DNA of 64,000 nt from Actinophytocola oryzae (lineage in GTDB: Bacteria > Actinomycetota > Actinomycetes > Mycobacteriales > Pseudonocardiaceae), in NCBI RefSeq assembly GCF_004364325.1, contig NZ_SOCP01000008.1, forward strand, positions 310,001 to 374,000, given 5' to 3'. Of this stretch, positions 42,836 to 50,739 are shown piece by piece. The notes below the pieces were generated by a model. The model was not told where the DNA came from. It made no database searches and saw only the letters and a list, made by a program, of their open reading frames with translations. How positions within the stretch are numbered: position 1 is the first letter of the stretch; every line of letters begins with the position of its first letter. A program made the translations under genes and the position numbers.

Positions 42836-43798
42836 GTGATCCCGTTACGGGCAGGCGGGCAGGACCGGCGCGGCCGGTGGTGGTGGCTGGCGGCACTGAT
42901 CCTCGTGCCGGTCGTCCTCGGCTCGGCGCTGTCGGTGGTCCTGCTGCTGACACTGGTCGATGCCGCGACGGCGGGCGACCAGATCGAGCTGATCAAGACT
43001 GGCCTGGCGGTGGGCGCCGGCACAGGCGGTGCGGTGGCTCTGGTGCTGGCGGGCCGCAGGCAGTGGTCGACCGAGCAGGCCCACCGCCTCACCGAGCGGT
43101 CGGCCGCCGACGTCCGCCACGACGCCACCGAACGCCGCATCACCGATCTCTACTCGAAGGCCGCAGACCAGCTCGGCTCCGAGAAGGCAGCGGTTCGGCT
43201 CGCCGGCCTCTACTCCCTGGAACGCCTGGCCCAGAACACCCCGCCTCTGCGGCAGACCATCGTGAACCTGCTCTGCGCCTACCTCCGGATGCCCTCGGAG
43301 GCGCCTTCCGAGCAGGAGATCGAGGTCCGCGTGACCGCGCAGCGCATCCTCGCCACGCACCTCAGGCCGGGAAACGATCCCGAGCATCCGCAGGAGAGGT
43401 TCTGGCCGGATATCGACCTGCATCTCACCGGCGCGGTCCTCCAGCGCTTCGACCTGACGTTCGCCCGCCTGGGCCGCGGAGAGTTCGGCGGGGCCAGGTT
43501 CGTTGGCTGGGCCTCGTTCGACGCCACCCGCTTCGACGGACCCGCCATCTTCGGCGGTGCCCAGTTCGGGTCGTCGGTGAACTTCCGCGCGAGCCACTTC
43601 GCGGTCGAGGCACGATTTCGCGGGGCGACGTTCGTCGGGCCGGCCGCGTTCGACGACGCTGCCTTCGACAGCGAGGCGTTGTTCGGCGGTGAACGGGACG
43701 GTCAGCCGGATGCCGCCACGTTCGAGGGCACTGTGTCCTTCGCCGGCGCCCGGTTCGCCCTACCGCCCGTCATCGACTCCTCAATCAAACTGCACTGA
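42836..43798 (+). CDS. Membrane protein with C-terminal pentapeptide repeats
   Basis: 320 residues. Two N-terminal membrane helices (about 15-38 and 52-70), a helical cytoplasmic part (ERRITDLYSKAADQLGSEKAAVRLAGLYSLERLAQ, residues about 98-132), then pentapeptide repeats of the A(D/N)LxF kind: ATRFDGPAIFGGAQFGSSVNF, FRGATFVGPAAFDDAAF (listed as separate pieces). Such quadrilateral beta-helices are scaffolds of unknown role in this subgroup. Inserted between apt and relA; 3' end overlaps the convergent dioxygenase gene by 18 bases. Confidence 0.85.
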   Translation: MIPLRAGGQDRRGRWWWLAALILVPVVLGSALSVVLLLTLVDAATAGDQIELIKTGLAVGAGTGGAVALVLAGRRQWSTEQAHRLTERSAADVRHDATERRITDLYSKAADQLGSEKAAVRLAGLYSLERLAQNTPPLRQTIVNLLCAYLRMPSEAPSEQEIEVRVTAQRILATHLRPGNDPEHPQERFWPDIDLHLTGAVLQRFDLTFARLGRGEFGGARFVGWASFDATRFDGPAIFGGAQFGSSVNFRASHFAVEARFRGATFVGPAAFDDAAFDSEALFGGERDGQPDAATFEGTVSFAGARFALPPVIDSSIKLH

Positions 43799-44542
43799 GC
43801 GTTTCGCGAGGCCGTACCAGTAGCCGTCGATGACCGAGGTCGGGGTGGCGGTCGTGCCGAGGCTCGCGCCCATCGACACGAACAGCGGGGCGAAGTGCTC
43901 CGTGCGCGGGTGGGCGAGCTTCGCCGCGGGGGACTTGTGCTCGAAGTCCAGCAGGGCGTCGAAGTCGCGGGAGGTCAGGGCCTCGGCGCCCCAGTGGTCG
44001 AACTCCGCCGACCAGGACGGCGCCTTCACGTTCGGGTCGGCCATCACCACGCGGGACAGGTTGTGGGTGAAGAAGCCGCTGCCGATGATCAGTACACCCT
44101 CGTCGCGCAGCGGGGCGAGGCGCCTGCCCACCTCGAACAGCTCGGCCGGGTCCAGGGACGGCATCGACATCTGCAGGACTGGTACGTCCGCGTCCGGGTA
44201 CATCTCCTTCAGCGGGACGTACGCGCCGTGGTCGAGGCCGCGGGCCGGTTCGTCGTGGACGGTGCCGAGCAGGGCACGGACCGAGGCAGCCAGGCCGGGG
44301 GCGCCAGGGGCCGGGTAGGTCACGTCGTAGTAGTGCTCCGGAAAGCCCCAGAAGTCGTAGACGAGCGGGACCGTGGTCGTCGCGCCGACCGTGAGTGGCG
44401 CGTTCTCCCAGTGAGCCGACACGATGAGCACGGCAGTGGGCTTCGGGATGGCCGCCGACCAGCTGGCGAGCTGTTGTGTCCACACCGGGTCGTCGGCGAG
44501 GGGAGGGGCTCCGTGGCTGAGGTACAGCACGGGCATCGACAT
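43781..44542 (-). CDS. DODA-type extradiol aromatic ring-opening dioxygenase
   Basis: 253 residues of the LigB/YgiD superfamily. Zn/Fe ligands: His in YLSHGAPPL (about 9), His in VSAHWE (about 44), and His in GSGFFTHNLS; PRTEHFAPLF is also conserved. Members open catechol-type rings such as DOPA; the true substrate is unknown. ATG 44542 lies 13 bases from a strong palindrome, and expression is probably under a MarR-type regulator. Divergent from relA. Confidence 0.9.
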   Translation of the reverse strand: MSMPVLYLSHGAPPLADDPVWTQQLASWSAAIPKPTAVLIVSAHWENAPLTVGATTTVPLVYDFWGFPEHYYDVTYPAPGAPGLAASVRALLGTVHDEPARGLDHGAYVPLKEMYPDADVPVLQMSMPSLDPAELFEVGRRLAPLRDEGVLIIGSGFFTHNLSRVVMADPNVKAPSWSAEFDHWGAEALTSRDFDALLDFEHKSPAAKLAHPRTEHFAPLFVSMGASLGTTATPTSVIDGYWYGLAKRSVQFD

Positions 44543-44554
44543 ACGAGCTCCCGC

Positions 44555-44570
44555 AGTTGAAGTTTCAACT
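44555..44570. promoter_or_regulatory. Operator-like palindrome AGTTGAA-GT-TTCAACT
   Basis: Perfect 7-bp arms around 2 bases, 13 bases upstream of the dioxygenase start and 73 bases from relA. The half-site TTCAA is shared with the palindrome in the marR/yceI intergenic region at 13738-13749. Confidence 0.65.
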
Positions 44571-44642
44571 ACAGCGTAACATCACCCGACGACCGATCTC
44601 CCGACCGATCGCGGTTATTCTCAGTCTCAAAGGAGCTGCTTT

Positions 44643-46955
44643 TTGAGCCAGAACGTGGAGACCGGAGCGTCGGCGGACAGCGCGCCCCCACCAGCCGTGC
44701 GAGTGCCCTCGGCGACACGGCGGGTACGCGCGCGCCTGGCCAGGCGCATCACCGCCCAGCGGTCCGCCCCGGTCAAGCAGGTGCTCGAGCCCCTCGCCGC
44801 CGTGCACCGCGAGCTGCATCCCAAGGCCGACCTGACGCTGCTGCAGCACGCCTACGACGTTGCCGAGGAAGCGCACCGCGACCAGCGCCGCAAGTCCGGT
44901 GATCCCTACATCACCCATCCCCTCGCCGTCGCCACCATCCTCGGTGAGCTGGGCATGGACACCATCACGCTGGTCGCCGCCCTCCTGCACGACACGGTCG
45001 AGGACACCGACTACGCGCTGTCGGACCTGCAGGAGGACTTCGGCGAGGAGGTCGCGCGGCTGGTCGACGGCGTTACGAAACTGGACAAGGTCCAGCTCGG
45101 CAGCGCCGCCGAAGCCGAGACCATCCGCAAGATGGTCATCGCCATGGCGCGTGACCCGCGCGTGCTGGTCATCAAGCTCGCCGACCGGCTGCACAACATG
45201 CGCACCATGCGCTTCCTGCCGCCCGAGAAGCAGGCGAAGAAGGCCCGCGAGACCCTCGAGGTACTGGCCCCGCTCGCCCACCGGCTCGGCATGGCGACGG
45301 TCAAGTGGGAGCTGGAGGACCTCGCGTTCGCGATCCTGCAGCCCAAGAAGTACGACGAGATCGTCCGCCTGGTCGCCACCCGCGCGCCCTCGCGTGACAC
45401 GTACCTGCAGAAGGTCACCGGCGAGCTGACCTCCCACCTCGAGCAGTCACGGATCAACGCCAAGGTCGAGGGCCGCCCCAAGCACTACTACTCGATCAAC
45501 CAGAAGATGATCGTGCGCGGCCGCGACTTCGACGACATCCACGACCTCGTCGGCGTCCGCATCCTGGTCGACGACGTGCGTGACTGCTATGCGGCCATGG
45601 GTGTGGTGCACGCGCTCTGGCAGCCGATGCCCGGCCGGTTCAAGGACTACGTCGCCCAGCCGAGGTTCGGCGTGTACCAGTCGCTGCACACCACGGTCAT
45701 CGGGCCGGACGGCAAGCCGCTGGAAGTGCAGATCCGCACACACGAGATGCACCGCACCGCCGAGTACGGCATCGCGGCGCACTGGCGGTACAAGGAGACC
45801 AAGGGCACCCACGACGGACAGGCCGTCGAGGTCGACGAGATGGCGTGGATGCGCCAGCTCCTCGACTGGCAGCGGGAGGCCGCGGACCCCGGCGAGTTCC
45901 TCGACGCACTGCGCTACGACCTCGCGGCCCGCGAGATCTTCGTGTTCACGCCCAAGGGCGACGTGCAGACGCTGCCGACCGGTTCCACGCCGGTCGACTT
46001 CGCCTACGCCGTGCACACCGAGGTGGGGCACCGCTGCATCGGTGCCCGCGTCAACGGCAGGCTCGTCGCGCTGGAGCGCAAGCTCGAGAACGGCGACGTC
46101 GTCGAGATCTTCACCTCCAAGGCCGAGGGTGCGGGGCCGTCCCGCGACTGGCTCGTGTTCGCCGCGTCCCCGCGTGCCCGCGCCAAGATCAAGCAGTGGT
46201 TCGCCAAGGAGCGCAAGGAAGAGGCGATCGAGGCGGGCAAGGACGCGATCACCAAGGAGGTGCGCAGGGTCGGGCTGCCCATGCAGCGCCTGGTGTCGGC
46301 GGAGGCCATGGCCGCCGTCGCCCGCGAGCTGCGCTACTCCGAGGTGAGCGCCCTGTACGCGGCGGTAGGCGAGAGCCACACGTCGGCGAGGCACGTCGTG
46401 CAGCGGCTGGTGGCCCTGCTGGGCGGGGTGGACCACGCCGAGGACGAACTGGCCGAGCGCGCCACCCCGTCCACGGTCACCCGGAGCCGCAGGCCGGCAG
46501 GCGACGCGGGCGTCATCGTCAAGGACGCCTCGGACGTGTGGATGAAGCTGGCGCGCTGCTGCACCCCGGTACCGGGCGACGACATCCTCGGCTTCGTCAC
46601 CCGGGGTGGTGGGGTCAGCGTGCACCGCACCGACTGCACCAACGCCAAGGAACTGCTCGCCTCACCCGAGCGGCTGGTCGACGTCGAGTGGGCACCGTCC
46701 GAGTCGTCGGTGTTCCTGGTGGCCATCCAGGTCGAGGCACTGGACCGGCACCGCCTGCTGTCCGACGTCACCAAGGTCCTGGCCGACGAGAAGGTCAACA
46801 TCCTCTCGGCGTCGGTCACCACCTCACGCGACCGCGTCGCCGTGAGCCGCTTCAGCTTCGAGATGGGCGACCCGAAACACCTGGGCCACGTGCTGAAGGT
46901 GGTGCGAAGCGTGGAGGGCGTCTACGACGTCTACCGTGTGACATCCGCGTCCTGA
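44643..46955 (+). CDS. relA: Bifunctional (p)ppGpp synthetase/hydrolase Rel
   Basis: 770 residues from TTG 44643 (AAGGAG 8 bases upstream). HD hydrolase domain with ITHPLAVATIL and HDTVEDTDY intact, synthetase domain with the G-loop region YQSLHTTVIGPDGKPLEVQIRTHEMH (residues about 347-372), TGS domain (FTPKGDVQTLPTGSTPVDFA), zinc-finger/CC region ARCCTPVPGDDI and a C-terminal ACT domain. Makes and degrades (p)ppGpp in response to starved ribosomes. Both active sites look complete. Confidence 0.97.
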   Translation: MSQNVETGASADSAPPPAVRVPSATRRVRARLARRITAQRSAPVKQVLEPLAAVHRELHPKADLTLLQHAYDVAEEAHRDQRRKSGDPYITHPLAVATILGELGMDTITLVAALLHDTVEDTDYALSDLQEDFGEEVARLVDGVTKLDKVQLGSAAEAETIRKMVIAMARDPRVLVIKLADRLHNMRTMRFLPPEKQAKKARETLEVLAPLAHRLGMATVKWELEDLAFAILQPKKYDEIVRLVATRAPSRDTYLQKVTGELTSHLEQSRINAKVEGRPKHYYSINQKMIVRGRDFDDIHDLVGVRILVDDVRDCYAAMGVVHALWQPMPGRFKDYVAQPRFGVYQSLHTTVIGPDGKPLEVQIRTHEMHRTAEYGIAAHWRYKETKGTHDGQAVEVDEMAWMRQLLDWQREAADPGEFLDALRYDLAAREIFVFTPKGDVQTLPTGSTPVDFAYAVHTEVGHRCIGARVNGRLVALERKLENGDVVEIFTSKAEGAGPSRDWLVFAASPRARAKIKQWFAKERKEEAIEAGKDAITKEVRRVGLPMQRLVSAEAMAAVARELRYSEVSALYAAVGESHTSARHVVQRLVALLGGVDHAEDELAERATPSTVTRSRRPAGDAGVIVKDASDVWMKLARCCTPVPGDDILGFVTRGGGVSVHRTDCTNAKELLASPERLVDVEWAPSESSVFLVAIQVEALDRHRLLSDVTKVLADEKVNILSASVTTSRDRVAVSRFSFEMGDPKHLGHVLKVVRSVEGVYDVYRVTSAS

Positions 46956-47051
46956 CCCGAAACACCGCGGCCCTCCCCACCGACTCGCGGGTGAGGTGGA
47001 CGTACACGTGACGTCCAGCGACCGCGAACCGACCGGGGGAGGGAGCACGCC

Positions 47052-48137
47052 ATGACCACACCGGAACCACCAGGCGAGGACGGAACCGAGCTACCGGCCC
47101 AGCCGTACACCGACCCGACCATGGCGAGCCAGCCGTACGTGGAGCCCCCGATCCCGGGCATGCCGTACAACGCGCCGCCCACGGCAGAACCGTTGCCCGC
47201 GTCGGACCAATTGCCCGCGTCGGACCAACTGGCCACGGCGGACCAGTTGCCCGCGTCGGACCAGGTCCCTACGGCAGAACCTCTGCCCACGGCGGACCAG
47301 CCGTTCACCGCCGGACAGCCGTTCACCGCGGACCAGCGATCAGCCGCGGACCGGCCGCCGGCCGGGCAGCCCGGCGCGCAGCCCTCCGCCGCAGACCGGC
47401 CAGCCGCGAAGACTCCCTCCGCGCCGCGGCCCGCTGCGGAGCCGTCATCTGTGCCGCAGCCCTCTGTGGAGTCGGCCTTGACGCCGCTAACCACCGCCGA
47501 AGCGCCACCTTTCGTCGAAGCACCTCCCTTTGTCGAATCGCCTCCTTCCACCGGCCAAGCCGGTCCTGACTCACAGCCGTTCGCCACCCAGGCTCAGCCC
47601 TTCGCGCAGCCCGAGCCCGGCACGCGGCCCTACCCGGAAGCCGGTCCCTACGCGACGGCCCAGCCGCCCACCGATCTGCCCTACCCCTTCAGCCCAGCCC
47701 AGCCGTTCAGTGCCCAATCCGGCACTGAGGGCCAGCTGTTCAGTGCCCAACCCGGCACCGAAGGTCTGCCGTACGGCACGCAGCCCTTCTACCCGGCGAT
47801 GCCGGAGGCACAGCAGTACCAGCACCCCGGCCCATACCAGCAGCCAGGGCCCTACCAGCACCCGTACCAGCAGCACTACCCGTACCCGCCGCAGTACCTA
47901 CGAGGCCCGTCCACGAACGGCATGGCCATCGCCGCGATGGTGCTCGGCATCGTCTGGGTCTACTGGATCGGCAGCATCCTCGCGCTCGTCTTCGGCTACG
48001 TGGCACGGGACCAGATCAAGCGCACCGGCCAGCAGGGCGACGGGATGGCGATAGCCGGTATCGTGCTCGGCTGGGTCGGCATCGGCATCCTCGCCGCCAT
48101 ACTGATCATCGGTGGCAGCACGACCTGGTTCTCATAA
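47052..48137 (+). CDS. DUF4190-type membrane protein with long repetitive N-terminus
   Basis: 361 residues. The first about 285 are Pro/Ala/Thr-rich and repetitive, for example LPASDQLPASDQLATADQ, QPFTAGQPFTADQ and PGPYQQPGPYQHPY. The C-terminal about 75 residues carry two membrane helices separated by GYVARDQIKRTGQQGDGMA, the usual DUF4190 pattern. Probably tail-anchored with the repeats in the cytoplasm. Function unknown. 96 bases after relA with its own GGGGGAGGGAG ribosome site; overlaps the convergent regulator by 6 bases. Confidence 0.82.
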   Translation: MTTPEPPGEDGTELPAQPYTDPTMASQPYVEPPIPGMPYNAPPTAEPLPASDQLPASDQLATADQLPASDQVPTAEPLPTADQPFTAGQPFTADQRSAADRPPAGQPGAQPSAADRPAAKTPSAPRPAAEPSSVPQPSVESALTPLTTAEAPPFVEAPPFVESPPSTGQAGPDSQPFATQAQPFAQPEPGTRPYPEAGPYATAQPPTDLPYPFSPAQPFSAQSGTEGQLFSAQPGTEGLPYGTQPFYPAMPEAQQYQHPGPYQQPGPYQHPYQQHYPYPPQYLRGPSTNGMAIAAMVLGIVWVYWIGSILALVFGYVARDQIKRTGQQGDGMAIAGIVLGWVGIGILAAILIIGGSTTWFS

Positions 48138-48827
48138 CAGCGCCGTCATGGGCACCCCCGCCAAAGCCCTGACCTCACGCGCCAGGTGCGCCTGATCGGC
48201 GTACCCGACCGTGTGGGCCACCGACGCGAGCCCCGTCCCGCGCCGGGCCGCCCGAACCGCCCGGTCGAACCGCACCACCCGCTGCAGCACCTTCGGCCCG
48301 TACCCGAACGCCGCCAGCGACCGCCGGTGGAGCTGCCGCTCGCTCCACCCGAGCGCGTCGGCGACCGCCGCGACCCGTTCACCACGTGCCACCAGCTCCA
48401 GCAGCCGTGGCGCCGCCGGATCCCACTCCGCACCGATGGCCGCGACCGCGGAGGCCAGCACCTGCTCGGCCGCGAGCACCGACGGTGCGGCCGCGAGTTC
48501 CTCCGACAACCGCCGCACCCGCCAACCAGGCCACAGTCGCGACAGGTCCACGCGCTCGTCCCGCACAGCCGAAGCAGGCACCCCGAGCCCGGCAGGCGCC
48601 CGCCCCGGCCGGAACCGGGCACCGACCAGGACACCCGACGGTATCGACGTCGGATGCGCGTACGTGTCCGGCCCTGCCACGTACAACAGCCCGGATTCCC
48701 GGTGCCACATCACGTCCGCACACGCGTCCGGCACCACGTGGATCGCGGGCGCGCCGGCAGACAGCGTCCGTGACCACGTGCACGCGAGGACCTCGTGCGC
48801 ACTGCGCCGTTCGACGTATTCGGTCAT
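48132..48827 (-). CDS. AraC-type helix-turn-helix regulator
   Basis: 231 residues from ATG 48827. N-terminal region like DUF6597 (HVVPDACADVMWH, VLVGARFRPGRAPAGLGVPA) and C-terminal AraC double HTH: VAAVADALGWSERQLHRRSLAAFGYGPKVLQRVVRF and LASVAHTVGYADQAHLAREV, positions about 150-225. Targets unknown; it stands alone, convergent with the DUF4190 gene. Confidence 0.88.
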   Translation of the reverse strand: MTEYVERRSAHEVLACTWSRTLSAGAPAIHVVPDACADVMWHRESGLLYVAGPDTYAHPTSIPSGVLVGARFRPGRAPAGLGVPASAVRDERVDLSRLWPGWRVRRLSEELAAAPSVLAAEQVLASAVAAIGAEWDPAAPRLLELVARGERVAAVADALGWSERQLHRRSLAAFGYGPKVLQRVVRFDRAVRAARRGTGLASVAHTVGYADQAHLAREVRALAGVPMTALL

Positions 48828-48923
48828 GGGCGCGACTATGCCACCGCCCACCGACAATTTCGCGAAAAGGGCCGCTGACCTGCGACATCACCAGCACGGG
48901 TCGCGGTGCCGGGGTCCTCAGCA

Positions 48924-48955
48924 GGTGTGGCCGGGGTGAGAACCGCGGCCACACC
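48924..48955 (-). terminator. Terminator of the cyclophilin pair
   Basis: Perfect 10-bp stem GGTGTGGCCG / CGGCCACACC with a 12-base loop, 9 bases beyond the stop of the second cyclophilin gene. Confidence 0.7.
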
Positions 48956-48963
48956 AGGCGTCA

Positions 48964-49728
48964 TCAGGCGGCGACAGCCTGCGTGATCGTCACCGGCGTC
49001 TTCGGCGCGCCGTCCTCGGGGCCGTTCTCACCGGGCGTGATGCCTGCCGCCGCGATCGCGTCGAGCGTCGCCAGCCCGGCCTCGTCGACCGTGCCCATGA
49101 CGGTGTAGCTGGGCGGCAGCGTGGAGTCGCCGTACACCAGGAAGAACTGGCTCCCGGTGGTGTCCGGTCCCGCGTTGGCCATCGCCACGGTCCCGCGCTG
49201 GTAGATCACGCTCTCCTGACCGTCCGGGCCGGGCTGCCCGGGAGGCAGGTCCGTCGGCAGCTCGTCCGGCACGACGTAGCCGGGGCCACCGGCGCCCGTA
49301 CCCTCCGGGTCGCCGCACTGCAGCACCTTCAGGCTCTCGGCCGCGGTGAGCCGGTGGCAGACGGTGTTGTCGAAGTAGTGCTCACCGGCGAGGAACACCA
49401 TGCTCTGCACCGTGCACGGCGCCCGCTCGGAGTCCAGCTGGATCGCGATCGGACCCGCGGAGGTGGTGAGCGTCAGCGTCTTCGCGTCGACAGGGCCCTC
49501 GTCCGGGGGCAGGCCCACGATCGGCGGCTGCCCGGACTCGTCGGCGCGGAACCCGCAGTCGCCCTCGGTGGAGGCGGCTTCCCCGCTCGGCGCGTCCGCC
49601 TCCGTCTCCGTCTCCGACGCCGTGAAGTCGCTGCCACCCCGCTGGTCCGACGGGGCCTCCTTGGCCACACAACCGGCAAGCGTCAACGCGACGGCCGCGA
49701 CCACGGTCACGACACGGATGTTCCTCAC
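48964..49728 (-). CDS. Cyclophilin-type peptidyl-prolyl isomerase, lipoprotein
   Basis: 254 residues. Lipobox LAGC after a short signal peptide, an acidic linker (TETEADAPSGEAAS), then the cyclophilin fold: FDNTVCHRLT (catalytic Arg), GDPEGTGAGGPGY, GTVAMANAGPDTTGSQFFLVYGD. Extracytoplasmic folding helper. Overlaps its upstream paralog by 4 bases, so they are a duplicated pair in one operon. Confidence 0.93.
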   Translation of the reverse strand: MRNIRVVTVVAAVALTLAGCVAKEAPSDQRGGSDFTASETETEADAPSGEAASTEGDCGFRADESGQPPIVGLPPDEGPVDAKTLTLTTSAGPIAIQLDSERAPCTVQSMVFLAGEHYFDNTVCHRLTAAESLKVLQCGDPEGTGAGGPGYVVPDELPTDLPPGQPGPDGQESVIYQRGTVAMANAGPDTTGSQFFLVYGDSTLPPSYTVMGTVDEAGLATLDAIAAAGITPGENGPEDGAPKTPVTITQAVAA

Positions 49729-50567
49729 TGCTCCACCGCCGAGGTGATCTGGACCGGGTTCACCGGTGCGCCGTCCTCCGGACCGTTCTGGCCGGCTGTG
49801 ATGCCGCCCGCCGCGATCTTGTCGAGCGTCGCGAGGCCCGCGTCGCCGACCGTGCCGAAGAGCGTGTAGTTCGGTGGCAGCGTGGAGTTGCCGTACACCA
49901 GGAAGAACTGGCTGCCGCCGGTGCTCGGGCCTGCGTTGGCCATCGCGACCGCACCACGCGGGTAGGTCACGGTCGGCGAGCCGTCACCGCCTGCCGGACC
50001 CTGCGGGAGCTCCTGTGCGGCCTGGAGCTCGTCCGGGATCGAGTAGCCGGGCCCGCCTGCGCCGGTGCCGAGCGGGTCGCCGCACTGCAGCACCTTCAGA
50101 CCCTCGGACGCCGTGAGGCGGTGGCAGGTGGTGCCGTCGAAGTACTTCTTCTCGACCAGGTGCATCATGCTCTGCACGGTGCACGGCGCGGCCGAACGGT
50201 CGAGCGTGAGCGGGATGTCGCCCTGGTTCGTCTTGAGTGTCACCTTGGTGACACCGTCTTTGGGCGTTTCCTGCGGATCGTCGGGCAGGCCGGGGTCCTT
50301 CGGCGGCTTCTCCTGCGGGTTCTCCGTGTAGGCGCAGGCACCCTTGGTGGTGTTCGCCGTCGTCGACTCGTCAGGGCCGGTGGACGCCTCGCTGTCGCCG
50401 GGACCGAGGTTCACGAGCCAGTACACGAGCCCCACCGCGGCGATCACCACGATGACTGTGATGCCCACTCCCCAGTTACGGCGCCGTTTCGCGCGTTCCA
50501 CGCGGCGAGCCAGCTGGCGCTCCAGCTTGCGCTTGGCCGCCTGCCGGCGCTGCTCGTTGCTCGGCAC
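49725..50567 (-). CDS. Cyclophilin-type peptidyl-prolyl isomerase, membrane-anchored
   Basis: 280 residues. Basic cytoplasmic N-terminus (RRQAAKRKLERQLARRVERA), one membrane helix (about 33-53), linker, then cyclophilin with FDGTTCHRLT and AMANAGPSTGGSQFFLVYG. In mycobacteria one such protein (PpiB, Rv2582) follows relA; here the gene is in opposite orientation and has a lipoprotein paralog right behind it. Confidence 0.93.
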   Translation of the reverse strand: MPSNEQRRQAAKRKLERQLARRVERAKRRRNWGVGITVIVVIAAVGLVYWLVNLGPGDSEASTGPDESTTANTTKGACAYTENPQEKPPKDPGLPDDPQETPKDGVTKVTLKTNQGDIPLTLDRSAAPCTVQSMMHLVEKKYFDGTTCHRLTASEGLKVLQCGDPLGTGAGGPGYSIPDELQAAQELPQGPAGGDGSPTVTYPRGAVAMANAGPSTGGSQFFLVYGNSTLPPNYTLFGTVGDAGLATLDKIAAGGITAGQNGPEDGAPVNPVQITSAVEQ

Positions 50568-50739
50568 CGGGCACCCTCCAGACCTGAGACGTTCAACCAG
50601 GCGGGCAGTCTATGGGTAAGCCGGGTAAGACCCGTGTGGTGGTCTGCAGAAAAACACAGCAACGCGTGACAAACCTCCCGTAGGGGTGTGACCGCGAGGG
50701 GGTAGGAGTGAGAAGCTGGATACTGGGGGTGGCCGGTTA

